Source: Pseudarthrobacter sp. NIBRBAC000502770 (lineage in GTDB: Bacteria; Actinomycetota; Actinomycetes; Actinomycetales; Micrococcaceae). Taken from it: a stretch of 64,000 nt of DNA. Positions within the stretch are counted from its first letter, which is position 1. Every line of letters starts with the position of its first letter. Where the stretch lies: assembly GCF_006517815.1 (NCBI RefSeq), contig NZ_CP041198.1, forward strand, positions 3,658,001 to 3,722,000, in the 5' to 3' direction. The notes beneath the pieces are model-generated. The model had not been told where the DNA came from. It saw only the letters and a list, made by a program, of their open reading frames with translations, and did not search any database. Of the stretch, positions 1 to 9,018 are shown in pieces. The position numbers were made by a program, and so were the translations under genes.

Positions 1-899
1 CGCTGGGCATACCCCAGCAGCACCGCCACGTCTTCAGCCGAGGACGACCGGACCGGACGTTCGCTCACGGCCGTGGACCCCGCCGTCGAACCTCCACGGA
101 AAGCGCCGAACAGGATGCCCGCCACGCTCCGGCCCATGGCGGCCGCCATGGCCCGGGTGAGGATGGTGCCCGAGGCGCCCACCAGCGTGCCGGCCACCAC
201 CAGCAGGACGTTGCCGAGCACCACGCCGGACGCCGCGACGGCCAGGCCGGTGAAGGCGTTGAGCAGCGAGATGACGATGGGCACGTCCGCGCCGCCCACG
301 GGCAGCACCAGCAGGACGCCCGCGGCAAGGCCCAGGACCAGCAGCAGGACCGCAAGGGGCAGCGACCCGGAAACGACGACGGCGACGCCGGAGCCCACTG
401 CCGCCAGCAGCACCACCGACATCACCACGGGCAGCCCGGGGAACACCACGGGCCGGGTGGTCATCAGCTCCTGCAGCTTGGCGAACGTGATCCCGGAACC
501 GGCGAAGGACACCGCACCCACCAAGAGCGTGAAAACGATGGCCACGCGGACCCACGGTTCCCCCGCATGGCCCAGCTCGAGGAGGGCCACCAGGGCGGCA
601 GCGCCGCCGCCCACCCCGTTGAACAGGGCCACGAGCTGCGGCATCTGCGTCATTTTCACCCGCCGCGCCACGGGTGCCGCCACCGCGGAACCCACGGCGA
701 TGGCGGCCAGGATCCAGGGGACGTTCTCCAGCCGGGCGGACAGGAAGACGGTGATGACGGCGATCAGCGCCCCAAGTGCCCCCACCAGGTTTCCGCGGCG
801 TGCCGTACGGGGGGAACTGAGTCCGCGCAGGGCCAGGATGAAGCAGACCGCGGCGGCGAGGTAGAGCAGTGAGGTCCAGACGGGGTCGAGGAGGCTCAT
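1..899 (-). CDS. pntB: NAD(P) transhydrogenase subunit beta (partial, runs off left edge)
   Basis: Membrane and NADP-binding subunit of the proton-translocating transhydrogenase, which exchanges hydride between NADH and NADP+. The frame is open from the ATG at 897-899 to base 1, giving 299 residues without a stop. Many hydrophobic segments are visible, and the family stretches FNGVGGGAAALVALLE and LPVGGADVPIVISLLNAF are present. The C-terminal NADP-binding domain lies outside the window. Its ATG overlaps the pntAB stop by four bases (ATGA), so translation is coupled. It is the third gene of pntAA-pntAB-pntB and may supply NADPH for the oxygenase-rich catabolism nearby (inference). Confidence 0.93.
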   Translation of the reverse strand, partial: MSLLDPVWTSLLYLAAAVCFILALRGLSSPRTARRGNLVGALGALIAVITVFLSARLENVPWILAAIAVGSAVAAPVARRVKMTQMPQLVALFNGVGGGAAALVALLELGHAGEPWVRVAIVFTLLVGAVSFAGSGITFAKLQELMTTRPVVFPGLPVVMSVVLLAAVGSGVAVVVSGSLPLAVLLLVLGLAAGVLLVLPVGGADVPIVISLLNAFTGLAVAASGVVLGNVLLVVAGTLVGASGTILTRAMAAAMGRSVAGILFGAFRGGSTAGSTAVSERPVRSSSAEDVAVLLGYAQ

Positions 900-1216
900 T
901 TACTGCCTGCCTTGGGCTGGGCGCCTGCCTTGACCGGATCCTTCTTGGCATGGAACATGTGCAGCATCCGGTCCGTCACCACGAACCCGCCCACCAAGTT
1001 GGCGGTGGCGAGGACGACGGCGACGAGCGCCACCGCGAGAACCCACGGGTCGGCCGCCTGGCCGGCGACGATGATGGCCCCTACCAGGATGATCCCGTGG
1101 ATGGCGTTGGCGCCGGACATCAACGGCGTGTGCAGGGTGCTGGAGACCTTGGAGACCACCTCGAAGCCAACGAACACCGCCAGCACGGTGATGGTCAGCA
1201 GGGCGATTCCATCCAT
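896..1216 (-). CDS. pntAB: NAD(P) transhydrogenase subunit alpha part 2 (membrane part)
   Basis: Small integral-membrane protein of 106 residues, corresponding to the C-terminal membrane part of alpha in three-subunit transhydrogenases. The start MDGIALLTITVLAVFVGFEV and later segments (IHGIILVGAIIVAG, VLAVALVAVVLATANLVGG) form about three membrane helices. I chose the ATG at 1214-1216 because it overlaps the pntAA stop by one base (TGATG) and begins the family homology. A longer frame reaching 1315 lies inside pntAA and adds only Arg/Pro-rich sequence, so I rejected it. Confidence 0.92.
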   Translation of the reverse strand: MDGIALLTITVLAVFVGFEVVSKVSSTLHTPLMSGANAIHGIILVGAIIVAGQAADPWVLAVALVAVVLATANLVGGFVVTDRMLHMFHAKKDPVKAGAQPKAGSK

Positions 1217-2394
1217 CAGCGTGTTCCTTCCTGCCCGGCCGCTGCCGTGGCCGTCCGGGCCGCGAGCAGGTCCGCGGTGGGCCGGTGCCGCACTTCCCCG
1301 GCGTGGGTGAGGCACGCACCGGCCACCACTTCGTCCCCGAAATCCAGCGCGAGGTGCCCGTCCTGGACCAGGAGTGCCAGCAGGTTGGCCACGTTCTTGG
1401 CGTACAGGCGGGAGGCGTCCGACGCCATCGCGGAGGCCGGATCCTTCAAGCCGACCAGGGTGATGTGCCCGGTTCCGTCGGCGGTGGGTATGGGGATGTC
1501 CCGGCCGGGCACGGAGCCTTCCACGTTGCCGCCGGACTCGGCGGCGAGGTCGACGACGACCGATCCCGGGCGCATGCCCTGCACCATCTCGCGGGTCACC
1601 AGGAGGGGCGCCGGGCGCCCGGGAACGGCCGCCGTCGTAATCAGGACGTCCGACTCCGCCACGTGGGGTGCCAGCAGCTGCCGCTGCCGGGTGCCGGCAT
1701 CGGAACTCAGTTGCCGTGCGTAGCCGCCGGCCGCTTCAGCAGTCTCCAGGTCCAGCCGGATGAAGGTGCCACCCATGGACGCGACCTCGTCGGCGGAGGC
1801 AGGGCGGATGTCGTTCGCGAAGACGCGCGCACCCAGCCGTTTGGCGGTGCCTATCGCCTGCAGCCCTGCCACGCCGGCACCAAGCACCAGGACGCGGGCG
1901 GGCGGGATGGTCCCTGCCGCGGTCATGTAGAGCGGGAAGAACCGGGGCAGCCTGATGGCGGCCTCCAGGACGCACCGGTAGCCGGCCACCAGGGCCTGGG
2001 AGGTCAGGGCGTCCATGGACTGGGCGCGGGAGATGCGGGGCACCAGTTCCAGGGCGAACGAGGTCACCGCGTTATCAGCGAGCGCCTGGACCGCGGGCAG
2101 GTCGGACGACGGCGACGCGAGCCCCACCGTGACGGCTCCCTTGTGCAGGGACGCGGCGGTGTTCGGGTCAAGGGGCCGGACATGGGCCAGGACATCCAGG
2201 GCCGTTGTGTCCAGTACGGGGACGATGGTGGCACCGGCCTGCTGATAGCCCGCATCGGCATGCCCGGCGCCGTCCCCCGCCCCGGTTTCCACCAGGACGT
2301 CCAGTCCCATCGCCACCAGCTGCCTGACGGTATCAGGAGTGGCGGCGACGCGCCGCTCGCCCTCCCTGCGTTCCCGCGGAATCCCCAGTTTCAC
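1216..2394 (-). CDS. pntAA: NAD(P) transhydrogenase subunit alpha part 1 (NAD-binding)
   Basis: Soluble NAD(H)-binding subunit, 392 residues, related to alanine dehydrogenase. The N-terminus KLGIPRERREGERRVAATP is typical of the family. The Rossmann motif VLVLGAGVAGLQAIGTAKRLG and the segment RSQ-like region around PRISRAQSMDALTSQA are visible. The GTG at 2392-2394 is preferred: AGGAG sits seven bases upstream and homology starts there. The frame stays open to 2790, but that extension is not protein-like. It is the first gene of the pnt operon. Confidence 0.92.
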   Translation of the reverse strand: MKLGIPRERREGERRVAATPDTVRQLVAMGLDVLVETGAGDGAGHADAGYQQAGATIVPVLDTTALDVLAHVRPLDPNTAASLHKGAVTVGLASPSSDLPAVQALADNAVTSFALELVPRISRAQSMDALTSQALVAGYRCVLEAAIRLPRFFPLYMTAAGTIPPARVLVLGAGVAGLQAIGTAKRLGARVFANDIRPASADEVASMGGTFIRLDLETAEAAGGYARQLSSDAGTRQRQLLAPHVAESDVLITTAAVPGRPAPLLVTREMVQGMRPGSVVVDLAAESGGNVEGSVPGRDIPIPTADGTGHITLVGLKDPASAMASDASRLYAKNVANLLALLVQDGHLALDFGDEVVAGACLTHAGEVRHRPTADLLAARTATAAAGQEGTR

Positions 2395-2569
2395 CCGCCG
2401 ACTCCTCTTCCTGACGAGCTGTGCAGCGGCTCTGCTGCACGCAGTTGGCTTGAGTCTAGAGCGCGGCGGCCCGCGGCGGGAGTAGCCGGCGGGGAGGTTG
2501 TGGGTAACGATTCGCCTGTCAGGCCGCGCCTCCCATGCTGCGGCGGCCCCTGGCCAGACCGGCTGCGGG

Positions 2570-3226
2570 TTACTTGTTGCTGGCGCGGATGGCGTCCGCC
2601 ACGCTTTCCAGGTGGACCCGCATGGCCTCGGCGGCGGCATCGGCATCATGCGCGCAGACGGCATCAATGACGGCAAGGTGCTGCGGGAGCGAGACGGCCG
2701 GGCGCCCCGGCTGGCGCGCCAGGCGGAACTGGAAGCGGACCGCCTGTCCGCGCAGGCGCTGGATGGTGGCTGCGGCGGTCTTCTGCGCACTCATGGCGAT
2801 GATCTTTTCGTGCATCGCCTGGTTGCCTTCCGAGTAGGACTCACGGTCTCCGCGGTCCACGGCGCCCTGCATCCGGGCGGCCAGCTCCTGCAGCTCTTCA
2901 ATGTCCCTCTCGGTGGCCCGTTCCGCGGCTTTGCGGGCACACAACGCCTCCAGCGCAGCCCGCACCTCGGTGATTTCAACGGCCTCGTCCACTGAGACGG
3001 CGCGCACCCTGGCGCCGCGGTTCTGGACCCGTTCCACCAGGCCTTCCACGCTCAACTCCGAGAGGGCCACCCTGATGTTCCCGCGGCTTGCTCCGTACTC
3101 GGCAGCGAGGTCCCCTTCCACCAGGCGCTGGTTGGGAACCAGCTCACCGCTGACGATGGCGGTGCGCAGCAGCTCCGCGAGCTCGGCAGCCGTGAGGGCC
3201 CGGCCCGTTCCATCCACGGTTTCCAC
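2570..3226 (-). CDS. GntR-family (FCD/FadR subfamily) transcriptional regulator
   Basis: A winged helix-turn-helix domain (LVEGDLAAEYGASRGNIRVAL, residues about 35-60) is followed by an all-helical FCD ligand domain containing EVRAALEALCARKAAE. About 218 residues from the GTG at 3224-3226, which has GGAG ten bases upstream; GTG codons further upstream are possible. It is divergent from ligJ-ligK with a palindromic operator between them, so it probably controls that pair and senses a pathway intermediate (inference). FCD regulators commonly respond to small organic acids. Confidence 0.82.
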   Translation of the reverse strand: METVDGTGRALTAAELAELLRTAIVSGELVPNQRLVEGDLAAEYGASRGNIRVALSELSVEGLVERVQNRGARVRAVSVDEAVEITEVRAALEALCARKAAERATERDIEELQELAARMQGAVDRGDRESYSEGNQAMHEKIIAMSAQKTAAATIQRLRGQAVRFQFRLARQPGRPAVSLPQHLAVIDAVCAHDADAAAEAMRVHLESVADAIRASNK

Positions 3227-3326
3227 TGCCCACCATCTCCCTGCTCGGCCGGTTGCCACATTTGCTGACGATTTTCCGGATTCAGCGTACTCCAGACTTG
3301 TCCGCCTGGGCCCGGGAAACCATTGA

Positions 3327-3348
3327 TTGTTAACTATATTGCTGACAA
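3327..3348. promoter_or_regulatory. Palindromic operator between the GntR gene and ligJ
   Basis: Imperfect inverted repeat with arms TTGTTAAC and GCTGACAA around the spacer TATATT. The outer TTGT/ACAA bases and the inner C/G are symmetric. The site is in an AT-rich gap between divergent genes, as expected for an FCD-type GntR operator. Binding by the adjacent regulator is inference. Confidence 0.6.
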
Positions 3349-3417
3349 CATTTGCATGTGCGGTTATCGAGTTAGAACGGCGCCGTTTGGCAGGCGCCCC
3401 TGCCAGGAGCATGCGCG

Positions 3418-4442
3418 ATGATTATTGACATCCACGGCCACTACACCACGGCCCCGGCCGCCCTCGGGTTGTGGCGTGACCGGCAGGTGGCGGCCCTGGA
3501 GGATCCTTCACTGGCGCCGTCCCGCACCGACCTGTCCATTTCCGACGACGACCTGCGTGAAAGCATCGAGGCGAACCAGCTGCGGCTCATGGACGAACGC
3601 GGCATCGACCTCACCGTCTTCTCACCGCGCGCGTCCTTCATGGCGCACCATGTCGGTTCCCTCGCAACCTCGGCGGAGTGGGCTGCCATCTGCAACGAAC
3701 TCTGCCACCGGGTCAGCCGGCTCTACCCCGGGAGGTTCGTCCCGGCCGCCATGCTCCCCCAGTCCCCCGGCGTGGACACCGAAACCTGCCTCCCCGAGCT
3801 CACCCGCTGCGTGGAGGAATACGGGGCGGTGGCGCTGAACCTGAACCCCGACCCGTCCGGCGGGCACTGGACTGCCCCGCCCCTGACGGACCGGTACTGG
3901 TATCCCGTCTACGAGAAGATGGTTGAGTACGGCGTCCCTGCCATGGTCCACGTCAGCACCAGCATCAACGCCGCCTTCCACACCACCGGCGCGCACTACC
4001 TCAATGCGGACACCACCGCTTTCATGCAGCTCATCCAGGGGACCTGTTCAAGGACTTCCCCACCCTGAAGCTCATCATTCCCCATGGCGGCGGCGCAGTG
4101 CCCTACCACTGGGGGCGCTTCCGTGGGCTTGCCATGGCCCTGGGGAAGCCCACGCTGGAAGAGCACCTGCTGGGAAATGTCTTCTTCGACACCTGCGTGT
4201 ACCACCAGCCCGGAATCGACCTCCTGCTGGAAGTCATCCCCACGCAGAACATCCTCTTTGCCTCCGAAATGATCGGCGCGGTCCGGGACATCGATCCGTG
4301 GACGGGCCACCATTTCGACGACACGGCACGCTACATCGACGCCGCCGGCCTCGACGAGGCCGAACTCGGCGCCATCCACGAACACAACGCACGTACCGTC
4401 TATCCGCGCCTTGACGCCCTGCTCAAGCGGCAGGGCCGGTGA
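3418..4442 (+). CDS. ligJ: 4-oxalomesaconate hydratase, amidohydrolase type (1-base frameshift)
   Basis: Hydrates 4-oxalomesaconate to 4-carboxy-4-hydroxy-2-oxoadipate in gallate and protocatechuate meta-cleavage. The N-terminal part (MIIDIHGHYTTAP with the His-x-His metal motif, then ANQLRLMDERGIDLTVFSPR) and the C-terminal part (IIPHGGGAVPYHWGR, NVFFDTCVYHQPG, NILFASEMIGAVR) are both LigJ-like. They lie in different frames. The first frame stops at 4068. Adding one G to the run at 4038-4041 restores a continuous protein of 341 residues, the normal LigJ length. AGGAG is eight bases before the ATG. The break may be a sequencing error or a real mutation. ligK follows after 22 bases. Confidence 0.85.
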
Positions 4443-4464
4443 GACGCCGTCGAAGGGAGCCACG

Positions 4465-5148
4465 ATGCAGGAACTTGGGGTAGTCCATACCAACATCACC
4501 CGCGCACCGGAGGACGCCGTCAAGGCCCTCTCCGCCTTCGGCGTCAGCACGGTCCATGAAGCCATGGGCAGGCTGGGCCTCATGCGCCCCTACATCCGCC
4601 CCGCCTACCCCGCTGCCACCCTGTGCGGCACCGCCGTGACCGTCCTGCTCCAGCCCGGCGACAACTGGATGCTGCATGTTGCGGCCGAACAGGTCCGGCC
4701 CGGTGACGTGGTGGTGGCCGGCTGCACCACCGAGTGCGAGGACGGCTTCTTTGGCGAACTGCTGGCAACATCGCTCCGGGCCCGGGGCGCAGCCGGCCTG
4801 GTCATTGATGGCGGCTGCCGCGATGTGGCAGCCCTCCAGGCCATGGACTTTCCCGTGTTCAGCCGGGCCATCAACTCAAAGGGCACCGTCAAGGCCACCC
4901 TCGGCTCAGTGAACATCCCGGTGGTCTGCGCCAACGCACTGGTGAACCCCGGGGACGTGGTGATTGCCGACGTCGACGGCGTGGCAGTGGTCCCCGCCTC
5001 CCGCGCCGCCGACGTTGCGGAAGCCGCGCGGAAACGCGAAGACAACGAGAAAGCCAAGCGTGGGCGTTTTGCCAGCGGGGAACTGGGGCTCGACATCTAC
5101 AGCATGCGCGGACCGCTGGCGGAAGCCGGACTGCGGTACGTGGACTGA
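4465..5148 (+). CDS. ligK: 4-carboxy-4-hydroxy-2-oxoadipate aldolase (RraA-like)
   Basis: Class II pyruvate aldolase of 227 residues that cleaves CHA to pyruvate and oxaloacetate, the last step of the 4-oxalomesaconate branch. The RraA/HMG-CHA aldolase core is visible: PGDVVVAGCTTECEDGFFGE, then GAAGLVIDGGCRD, whose Arg-Asp pair is the substrate- and metal-binding signature. The end reads NPGDVVIADVDGVAVVP. The start at 4465 has AGGGAG six to eleven bases upstream; the frame extends to 4411 but only inside ligJ. Pairing with ligJ makes the aldolase role more likely than an RNase-E-inhibitor role. Confidence 0.87.
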   Translation: MQELGVVHTNITRAPEDAVKALSAFGVSTVHEAMGRLGLMRPYIRPAYPAATLCGTAVTVLLQPGDNWMLHVAAEQVRPGDVVVAGCTTECEDGFFGELLATSLRARGAAGLVIDGGCRDVAALQAMDFPVFSRAINSKGTVKATLGSVNIPVVCANALVNPGDVVIADVDGVAVVPASRAADVAEAARKREDNEKAKRGRFASGELGLDIYSMRGPLAEAGLRYVD

Positions 5149-5149
5149 A

Positions 5150-5174
5150 GCCCGGGCTCCCGTTATCCCCGGGC
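5150..5174. terminator. Possible bidirectional terminator between convergent ligK and IclR gene
   Basis: Arms GCCCGGG and CCCGGGC (7 bp) around an 11-base loop, placed exactly where ligK and the IclR gene converge. There is no clear T-tract, and one arm overlaps the last codons of the IclR gene, so this is a weak call. Confidence 0.35.
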
Positions 5175-5975
5175 GGTAAGGTCGGCGGAAATCAGCTTGG
5201 CGGTGGCAACGATCTCCTGCGCCACCGATGCCAGGTACGCCTGCGGGTCCGGTTTGGCCTCCACGGACTGGGCCTGCAGCGACACGTTCACGGCCGCCAC
5301 CACCTTGGCTCCGTCATACACCGGCGCGGCCACGGACATCAGGCCCAGCTCCAGTTCCTGGTTCAGCAGGCACCAGCCCTGGGCCCGGACTCTGTCCAGC
5401 ACCGCCACCAACTGGTCCACGGAGCCCAGGGCGCGCGGAGTGAGCGGCCTGACCTCGGCGGACGCGAGGTAGGCCTTCAGGTCCGCGGGCGGAAGGTAGG
5501 CCAGCAGCACCCGCCCCATCGAGGTGGCATAGGCGGGGAACCTGGTACCCACGGTGATGCCAACCGTCATGATCCGGCGGCTGGTCACCCGCGCAATGTA
5601 GGCGATGTCCGTTCCGTCCAGCACCGCCGCGGACGTGGATTCGCCCAGCTTGAGGGACAGTTCCTCCAGGTGCGGCTGTGCCAGCTGCGGCAGCGACAGC
5701 CCCGAAAGGTACGCGTACCCCAGCTGGAGGACCTTGGCGGTCAGCGCAAAGGTCTTGCCGTCGGTCCGCACGTAGCCGAGCTCCACCAGCGTGTGCAGGA
5801 AGCGGCGCGCCGTGGCCCGTGTCAGGCCGGTGCGGGAGGCGACCTCGGTGAGCGTCATGACCGGACGGTCGGCGTCGAAGGCACGGATTACCGCCAGCCC
5901 CCGGGCCAGCGACTGGACATACTGGTCGCCGGCCTGCGGGGCGGGCCTGGTGTCGGTACCTGCGGCGTCGGTCAT
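5163..5975 (-). CDS. pcaR: IclR-family regulator, PcaR/PcaU/PobR type
   Basis: 270 residues. The N-terminus DQYVQSLARGLAVIRAFDAD followed by the helix-turn-helix MTLTEVASRTGLTRATARRF is characteristic of the beta-ketoadipate subgroup of IclR regulators. The C-terminal effector domain includes TVGTRFPAYATSMGRVLLA. I chose the ATG at 5973-5975, which has an AGGA nine bases upstream, over a TTG nine bases earlier. It begins 11 bases after the pcaJ stop in the same direction, so it is the last gene of the pca operon and probably regulates it. The usual effector is beta-ketoadipate or protocatechuate (family knowledge). Confidence 0.85.
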   Translation of the reverse strand: MTDAAGTDTRPAPQAGDQYVQSLARGLAVIRAFDADRPVMTLTEVASRTGLTRATARRFLHTLVELGYVRTDGKTFALTAKVLQLGYAYLSGLSLPQLAQPHLEELSLKLGESTSAAVLDGTDIAYIARVTSRRIMTVGITVGTRFPAYATSMGRVLLAYLPPADLKAYLASAEVRPLTPRALGSVDQLVAVLDRVRAQGWCLLNQELELGLMSVAAPVYDGAKVVAAVNVSLQAQSVEAKPDPQAYLASVAQEIVATAKLISADLTARG

Positions 5976-5986
5976 GGTTACCAATC

Positions 5987-6691
5987 CTAGGATGCGCGCG
6001 GGTCCTGGCGTTCGGCGGGTGCGGCCTTGAGCGGGACCGGGACAAGTTCCTGGAGTTCCTCGAGGGTGCAGCCGAAGGTTTCGCGGACGCTGACGCCGTC
6101 CGGGCCGGTGAGGAACACTCCCTTGTCTGTGTAGACGCGGGTGACGCAGCCGACGCCGGTGACCGGGTAGGTGCAGGCGTCCACGATCTTTGAGGCGCCG
6201 TCGCGGGTCAGGAGGGTCATCATGACGAAGACGTCCTTGGCGCCGGTTGCCAGGTCCATGGCACCGCCGACGGCGGGAATCGCCCCGGGTGCCCCGGTGT
6301 GCCAGTTCGCCAGGTCCCCGGTGGCGGAGACCTGGAAAGCACCCAGGACGCAGATGTCCAGGTGGCCGCCGCGCATGATCGCGAACGAGTCCGCGTGGTG
6401 GAAGTAGGATGCGCCGGGCAGTTCGGTGACGGGGATCTTGCCGGCGTTGATCAGGTCCTCGTCGATCTCCCCGCCCTTGGCTTCCGGGCCCATGCCGAGC
6501 ATGCCGTTCTCCGTGTGGAGGGTGATGTTCTGTTCCTCGGTGAGGTAGTTGGACACCAGGGTGGGCTGGCCGATGCCCAGGTTCACGAAGGACCCGGGCG
6601 CGATGTCCCTGGCCACCAGGCGGGCCAGGTCATCGCGGCCCAGGGGCGTCGCCGAGGTCTGGAGGGACTTTTCGTTGGACTGCACGCTCAT
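5987..6691 (-). CDS. pcaJ: 3-oxoadipate:succinyl-CoA transferase subunit B
   Basis: Beta subunit of the CoA transferase that activates beta-ketoadipate to beta-ketoadipyl-CoA. 234 residues from the ATG at 6689-6691, one base past the pcaI stop, with AAGG upstream. Family features are VNLGIGQPTLVSNYL and LHTENGMLGMGPEA, which holds the catalytic Glu of the ENG motif, and GHLDICVLGAFQVS. The upstream extension to 6730 overlaps pcaI and is not conserved-looking. Confidence 0.93.
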   Translation of the reverse strand: MSVQSNEKSLQTSATPLGRDDLARLVARDIAPGSFVNLGIGQPTLVSNYLTEEQNITLHTENGMLGMGPEAKGGEIDEDLINAGKIPVTELPGASYFHHADSFAIMRGGHLDICVLGAFQVSATGDLANWHTGAPGAIPAVGGAMDLATGAKDVFVMMTLLTRDGASKIVDACTYPVTGVGCVTRVYTDKGVFLTGPDGVSVRETFGCTLEELQELVPVPLKAAPAERQDPRAS

Positions 6692-6692
6692 C

Positions 6693-7382
6693 TCAGGCAA
6701 CCTTTTCTGCTGCGCTGCCGCTGCCGGCAACTTTGACGATGCTGTTGACGTAGATCCCCGGGGTGACCACGTTTTCCGGGTCCAGGCCGCCGGTGGGGAC
6801 GATCTCGGACACCTGGACGATGGTGTGCTTCGCCGCGGCGGCCATGATGGGGCCGAAGTTCCGGGCCGTCTTGCGGTATACCAGGTTGCCCTTCCCGTCC
6901 GCCTTCAGGGCCTTGATCAGGGCCACATCGGCGTGGATGGGGGTTTCGAAGACCTGCCCGCGGCCGTCAATGATGCGGGTTTCCTTGCCCTCGGCCAGCA
7001 TGGTGCCGTACCCGGTGGGGGTGAAGAACCCGCCGATGCCGGCGCCGGCGGCGCGGATGCGTTCGGCGAGGTTGCCCTGCGGGACGAGTTCGAGTTCGAT
7101 TTCGCCGGCCTTGTACTTGGCGTCGAAGTGCCAGGAGTCGGACTGCCGCGGGAAGGAGCAGATCATCTTCTTCACCCGGCCCTCCTTGATCAGCAGGGCC
7201 AGGCCCTGGTCGCCCTGGCCCGCGTTGTTGTTCACCACGGTCAGGTCCGTGGCGCCGCACTCCAGCAGCGCGTCGATCAGTTCGAACGGCTGGCCGGCGT
7301 TGCCGAACCCGCCGATCATCACGGTGGAGCCGTCCTTGATGCCGGCCACGGCGTCCTGGACCGAATCTACGAAGTTCAGCAT
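6693..7382 (-). CDS. pcaI: 3-oxoadipate:succinyl-CoA transferase subunit A
   Basis: Alpha subunit partner of pcaJ, 229 residues. It begins MLNFVDSVQDAVAGIKDGST, then MIGGFGNAGQP (the CoA transferase family I signature region) and later GGFFTPTGYGTMLAEGKETR. The ATG overlaps the pcaF stop by one base (TAATG), which fixes the start and implies coupled translation. Confidence 0.93.
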   Translation of the reverse strand: MLNFVDSVQDAVAGIKDGSTVMIGGFGNAGQPFELIDALLECGATDLTVVNNNAGQGDQGLALLIKEGRVKKMICSFPRQSDSWHFDAKYKAGEIELELVPQGNLAERIRAAGAGIGGFFTPTGYGTMLAEGKETRIIDGRGQVFETPIHADVALIKALKADGKGNLVYRKTARNFGPIMAAAAKHTIVQVSEIVPTGGLDPENVVTPGIYVNSIVKVAGSGSAAEKVA

Positions 7383-8581
7383 TACTGGTCCTTTCCAGCG
7401 GTGACGTTTTCGAGCACGACGGCCAGGGCCTGGCCGACGCCGATGCAGATCGCAGCGACGCCCCAGCGTTCGCCGGAGGCCTGCAGGGACCGGGCCAAGG
7501 TGCCCAGGATCCGGGTCCCGGAAGCGCCCAGCGGGTGCCCCATGGCGATCGCTCCGCCGTGCCGGTTCACGATCGAGTGGTCGATCCCCCAGGCGTTGAT
7601 GCACGCCAGGGACTGCGCGGCGAAGGCTTCGTTAAGTTCGACGGCGCCCACCTGCTCCCAGCCGATGCCCGCCTTTTCGAGGGCCTTGTTCGCGGCCTCG
7701 ACGGGGGCGTAGCCGAAGTACTGCGGATCATTGGCGTGCGCCCCGCGCCCGGCGATGCGGGCCAGCGGATCCAGCCCCAGCAGCCCGGCGGCCGCCTCGG
7801 ATCCGATCCACGCCGCGGAGGCGCCGTCGGACAACGGCGACGCGTTGCCCGCGGTGACCGTGCCGTCCTCGGTCCGGAACACGGTTTTGAGCCCGGCGAG
7901 TTTCTCGGCGGACGAACCCGCCCGGATGCCTTCGTCCCGGACCAGGTCCGTCCCGGGCACCGGGGCGACCAGGTTGTCATAGAACCCTTCATCCCACGCC
8001 GCGGCAGACAGGTTGTGCGAGGCAGCGGCGAACTCGTCCTGCGCCTCCCGGGTCACGCCGTACTTCTCGCGGAGCCGCTCGGTGGCCTCCCCCAGGGAGA
8101 TGGTCCACTCCTTCGGCATCGCCTTGTTCACCAGCCGCCAGCCCAGCGTGGTGGAGGCCAGGGTCATGTCCCCGGCCGGGTACGGCTTTTCCGTCTTGGG
8201 CAGCACCCACGGGGCACGGGACATCGACTCGGCCCCGCCCACCAGCATCAGGTCGGCGTCGCCGGCGTTGACCTGGCGCGAGGCGATGATCGCGGCATCC
8301 AGCGAGGAGCCGCAGAGCCGGTTCACCGTGGTGCCCGGGATGGAAACCGGGAGCCCGGCCAGCAGCGTGCCCATCCGCGCGATGTTCCGGTTCTCCTCAC
8401 CGGCGCCGTTCGCGTTGCCGAACACCACCTCATCGATCCGCTCCACATCGAGTCCCGGTGCACGCTGCACGGACTCCTTGATCACGTGCGCCGCAAGGTC
8501 ATCCGGACGGACGGCCGCGAGGCCCGAGCCGAACTTGCCAAAGGGGGTGCGCACGGCGTCGTACACAAAAGCCTGGTTCAT
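7382..8581 (-). CDS. pcaF: 3-oxoadipyl-CoA thiolase
   Basis: Final step of the beta-ketoadipate pathway: cleaves beta-ketoadipyl-CoA with CoA to succinyl-CoA and acetyl-CoA. 399 residues, full length for thiolases. Acyl-accepting Cys90 lies in TVNRLCGSSLDAA, His349 in GGAIAMGHPLGASGTR, and the second catalytic Cys379 in CIGVGQALAVV, where the family more often has CIGGGQ. The start ATG overlaps the pcaC stop by four bases. Confidence 0.92.
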   Translation of the reverse strand: MNQAFVYDAVRTPFGKFGSGLAAVRPDDLAAHVIKESVQRAPGLDVERIDEVVFGNANGAGEENRNIARMGTLLAGLPVSIPGTTVNRLCGSSLDAAIIASRQVNAGDADLMLVGGAESMSRAPWVLPKTEKPYPAGDMTLASTTLGWRLVNKAMPKEWTISLGEATERLREKYGVTREAQDEFAAASHNLSAAAWDEGFYDNLVAPVPGTDLVRDEGIRAGSSAEKLAGLKTVFRTEDGTVTAGNASPLSDGASAAWIGSEAAAGLLGLDPLARIAGRGAHANDPQYFGYAPVEAANKALEKAGIGWEQVGAVELNEAFAAQSLACINAWGIDHSIVNRHGGAIAMGHPLGASGTRILGTLARSLQASGERWGVAAICIGVGQALAVVLENVTAGKDQ

Positions 8582-9018
8582 ACGGTGGTATCCATTTCTC
8601 GAAAGACCTGCTGGGCGGTCTTGAAGGCGGTGTTGGCGGAGGGGACTCCGCAGTAGATGGCGGTCTGCAGCAGGATTTCCTTGATCTCGTCCCTGCTGAG
8701 GCCGTTCCGGAGGGCGGCGCGGATGTGCATGGCCAACTCCTCCCAGTGTCCGTGCGCCACCATGGCGGTGATGGTGACCGCGGAGCGCATCTGGCGGGTC
8801 AGGCCGGGCCGGGTCCAGATTCCGCCCCAGGCGATGCGGGTGATCATGTCCTGGAAGTCGTCGGTGAATTCATCTTTGTTGGCGTTGGCCCGGTCCACGT
8901 GCGCGTCGCCGAGCACTTCGCGCCGGACCACCATGCCGCCGTCGTAGATTTCCTGGCTGGTGGCACCGGGCTGGACCACTCCATGGCGCTCCAGGCCGCC
9001 CCCCTCAGCGCCGCTCAC
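8578..9018 (-). CDS. pcaC: 4-carboxymuconolactone decarboxylase
   Basis: Decarboxylates 4-carboxymuconolactone to beta-ketoadipate enol-lactone. 146 residues in the AhpD/CMD fold. Visible are GGMVVRREVLGDAHVDRA, then FTDDFQDMITRIAWGGIW and RNGLSRDEIKEILLQTAIYC, the CMD signature helix. It starts with GTG at 9016-9018, overlapping the pcaD stop by four bases (GTGA). It is a free-standing enzyme here, whereas some actinobacteria have a PcaD-PcaC fusion (PcaL). Confidence 0.92.
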   Translation of the reverse strand: MSGAEGGGLERHGVVQPGATSQEIYDGGMVVRREVLGDAHVDRANANKDEFTDDFQDMITRIAWGGIWTRPGLTRQMRSAVTITAMVAHGHWEELAMHIRAALRNGLSRDEIKEILLQTAIYCGVPSANTAFKTAQQVFREMDTTV

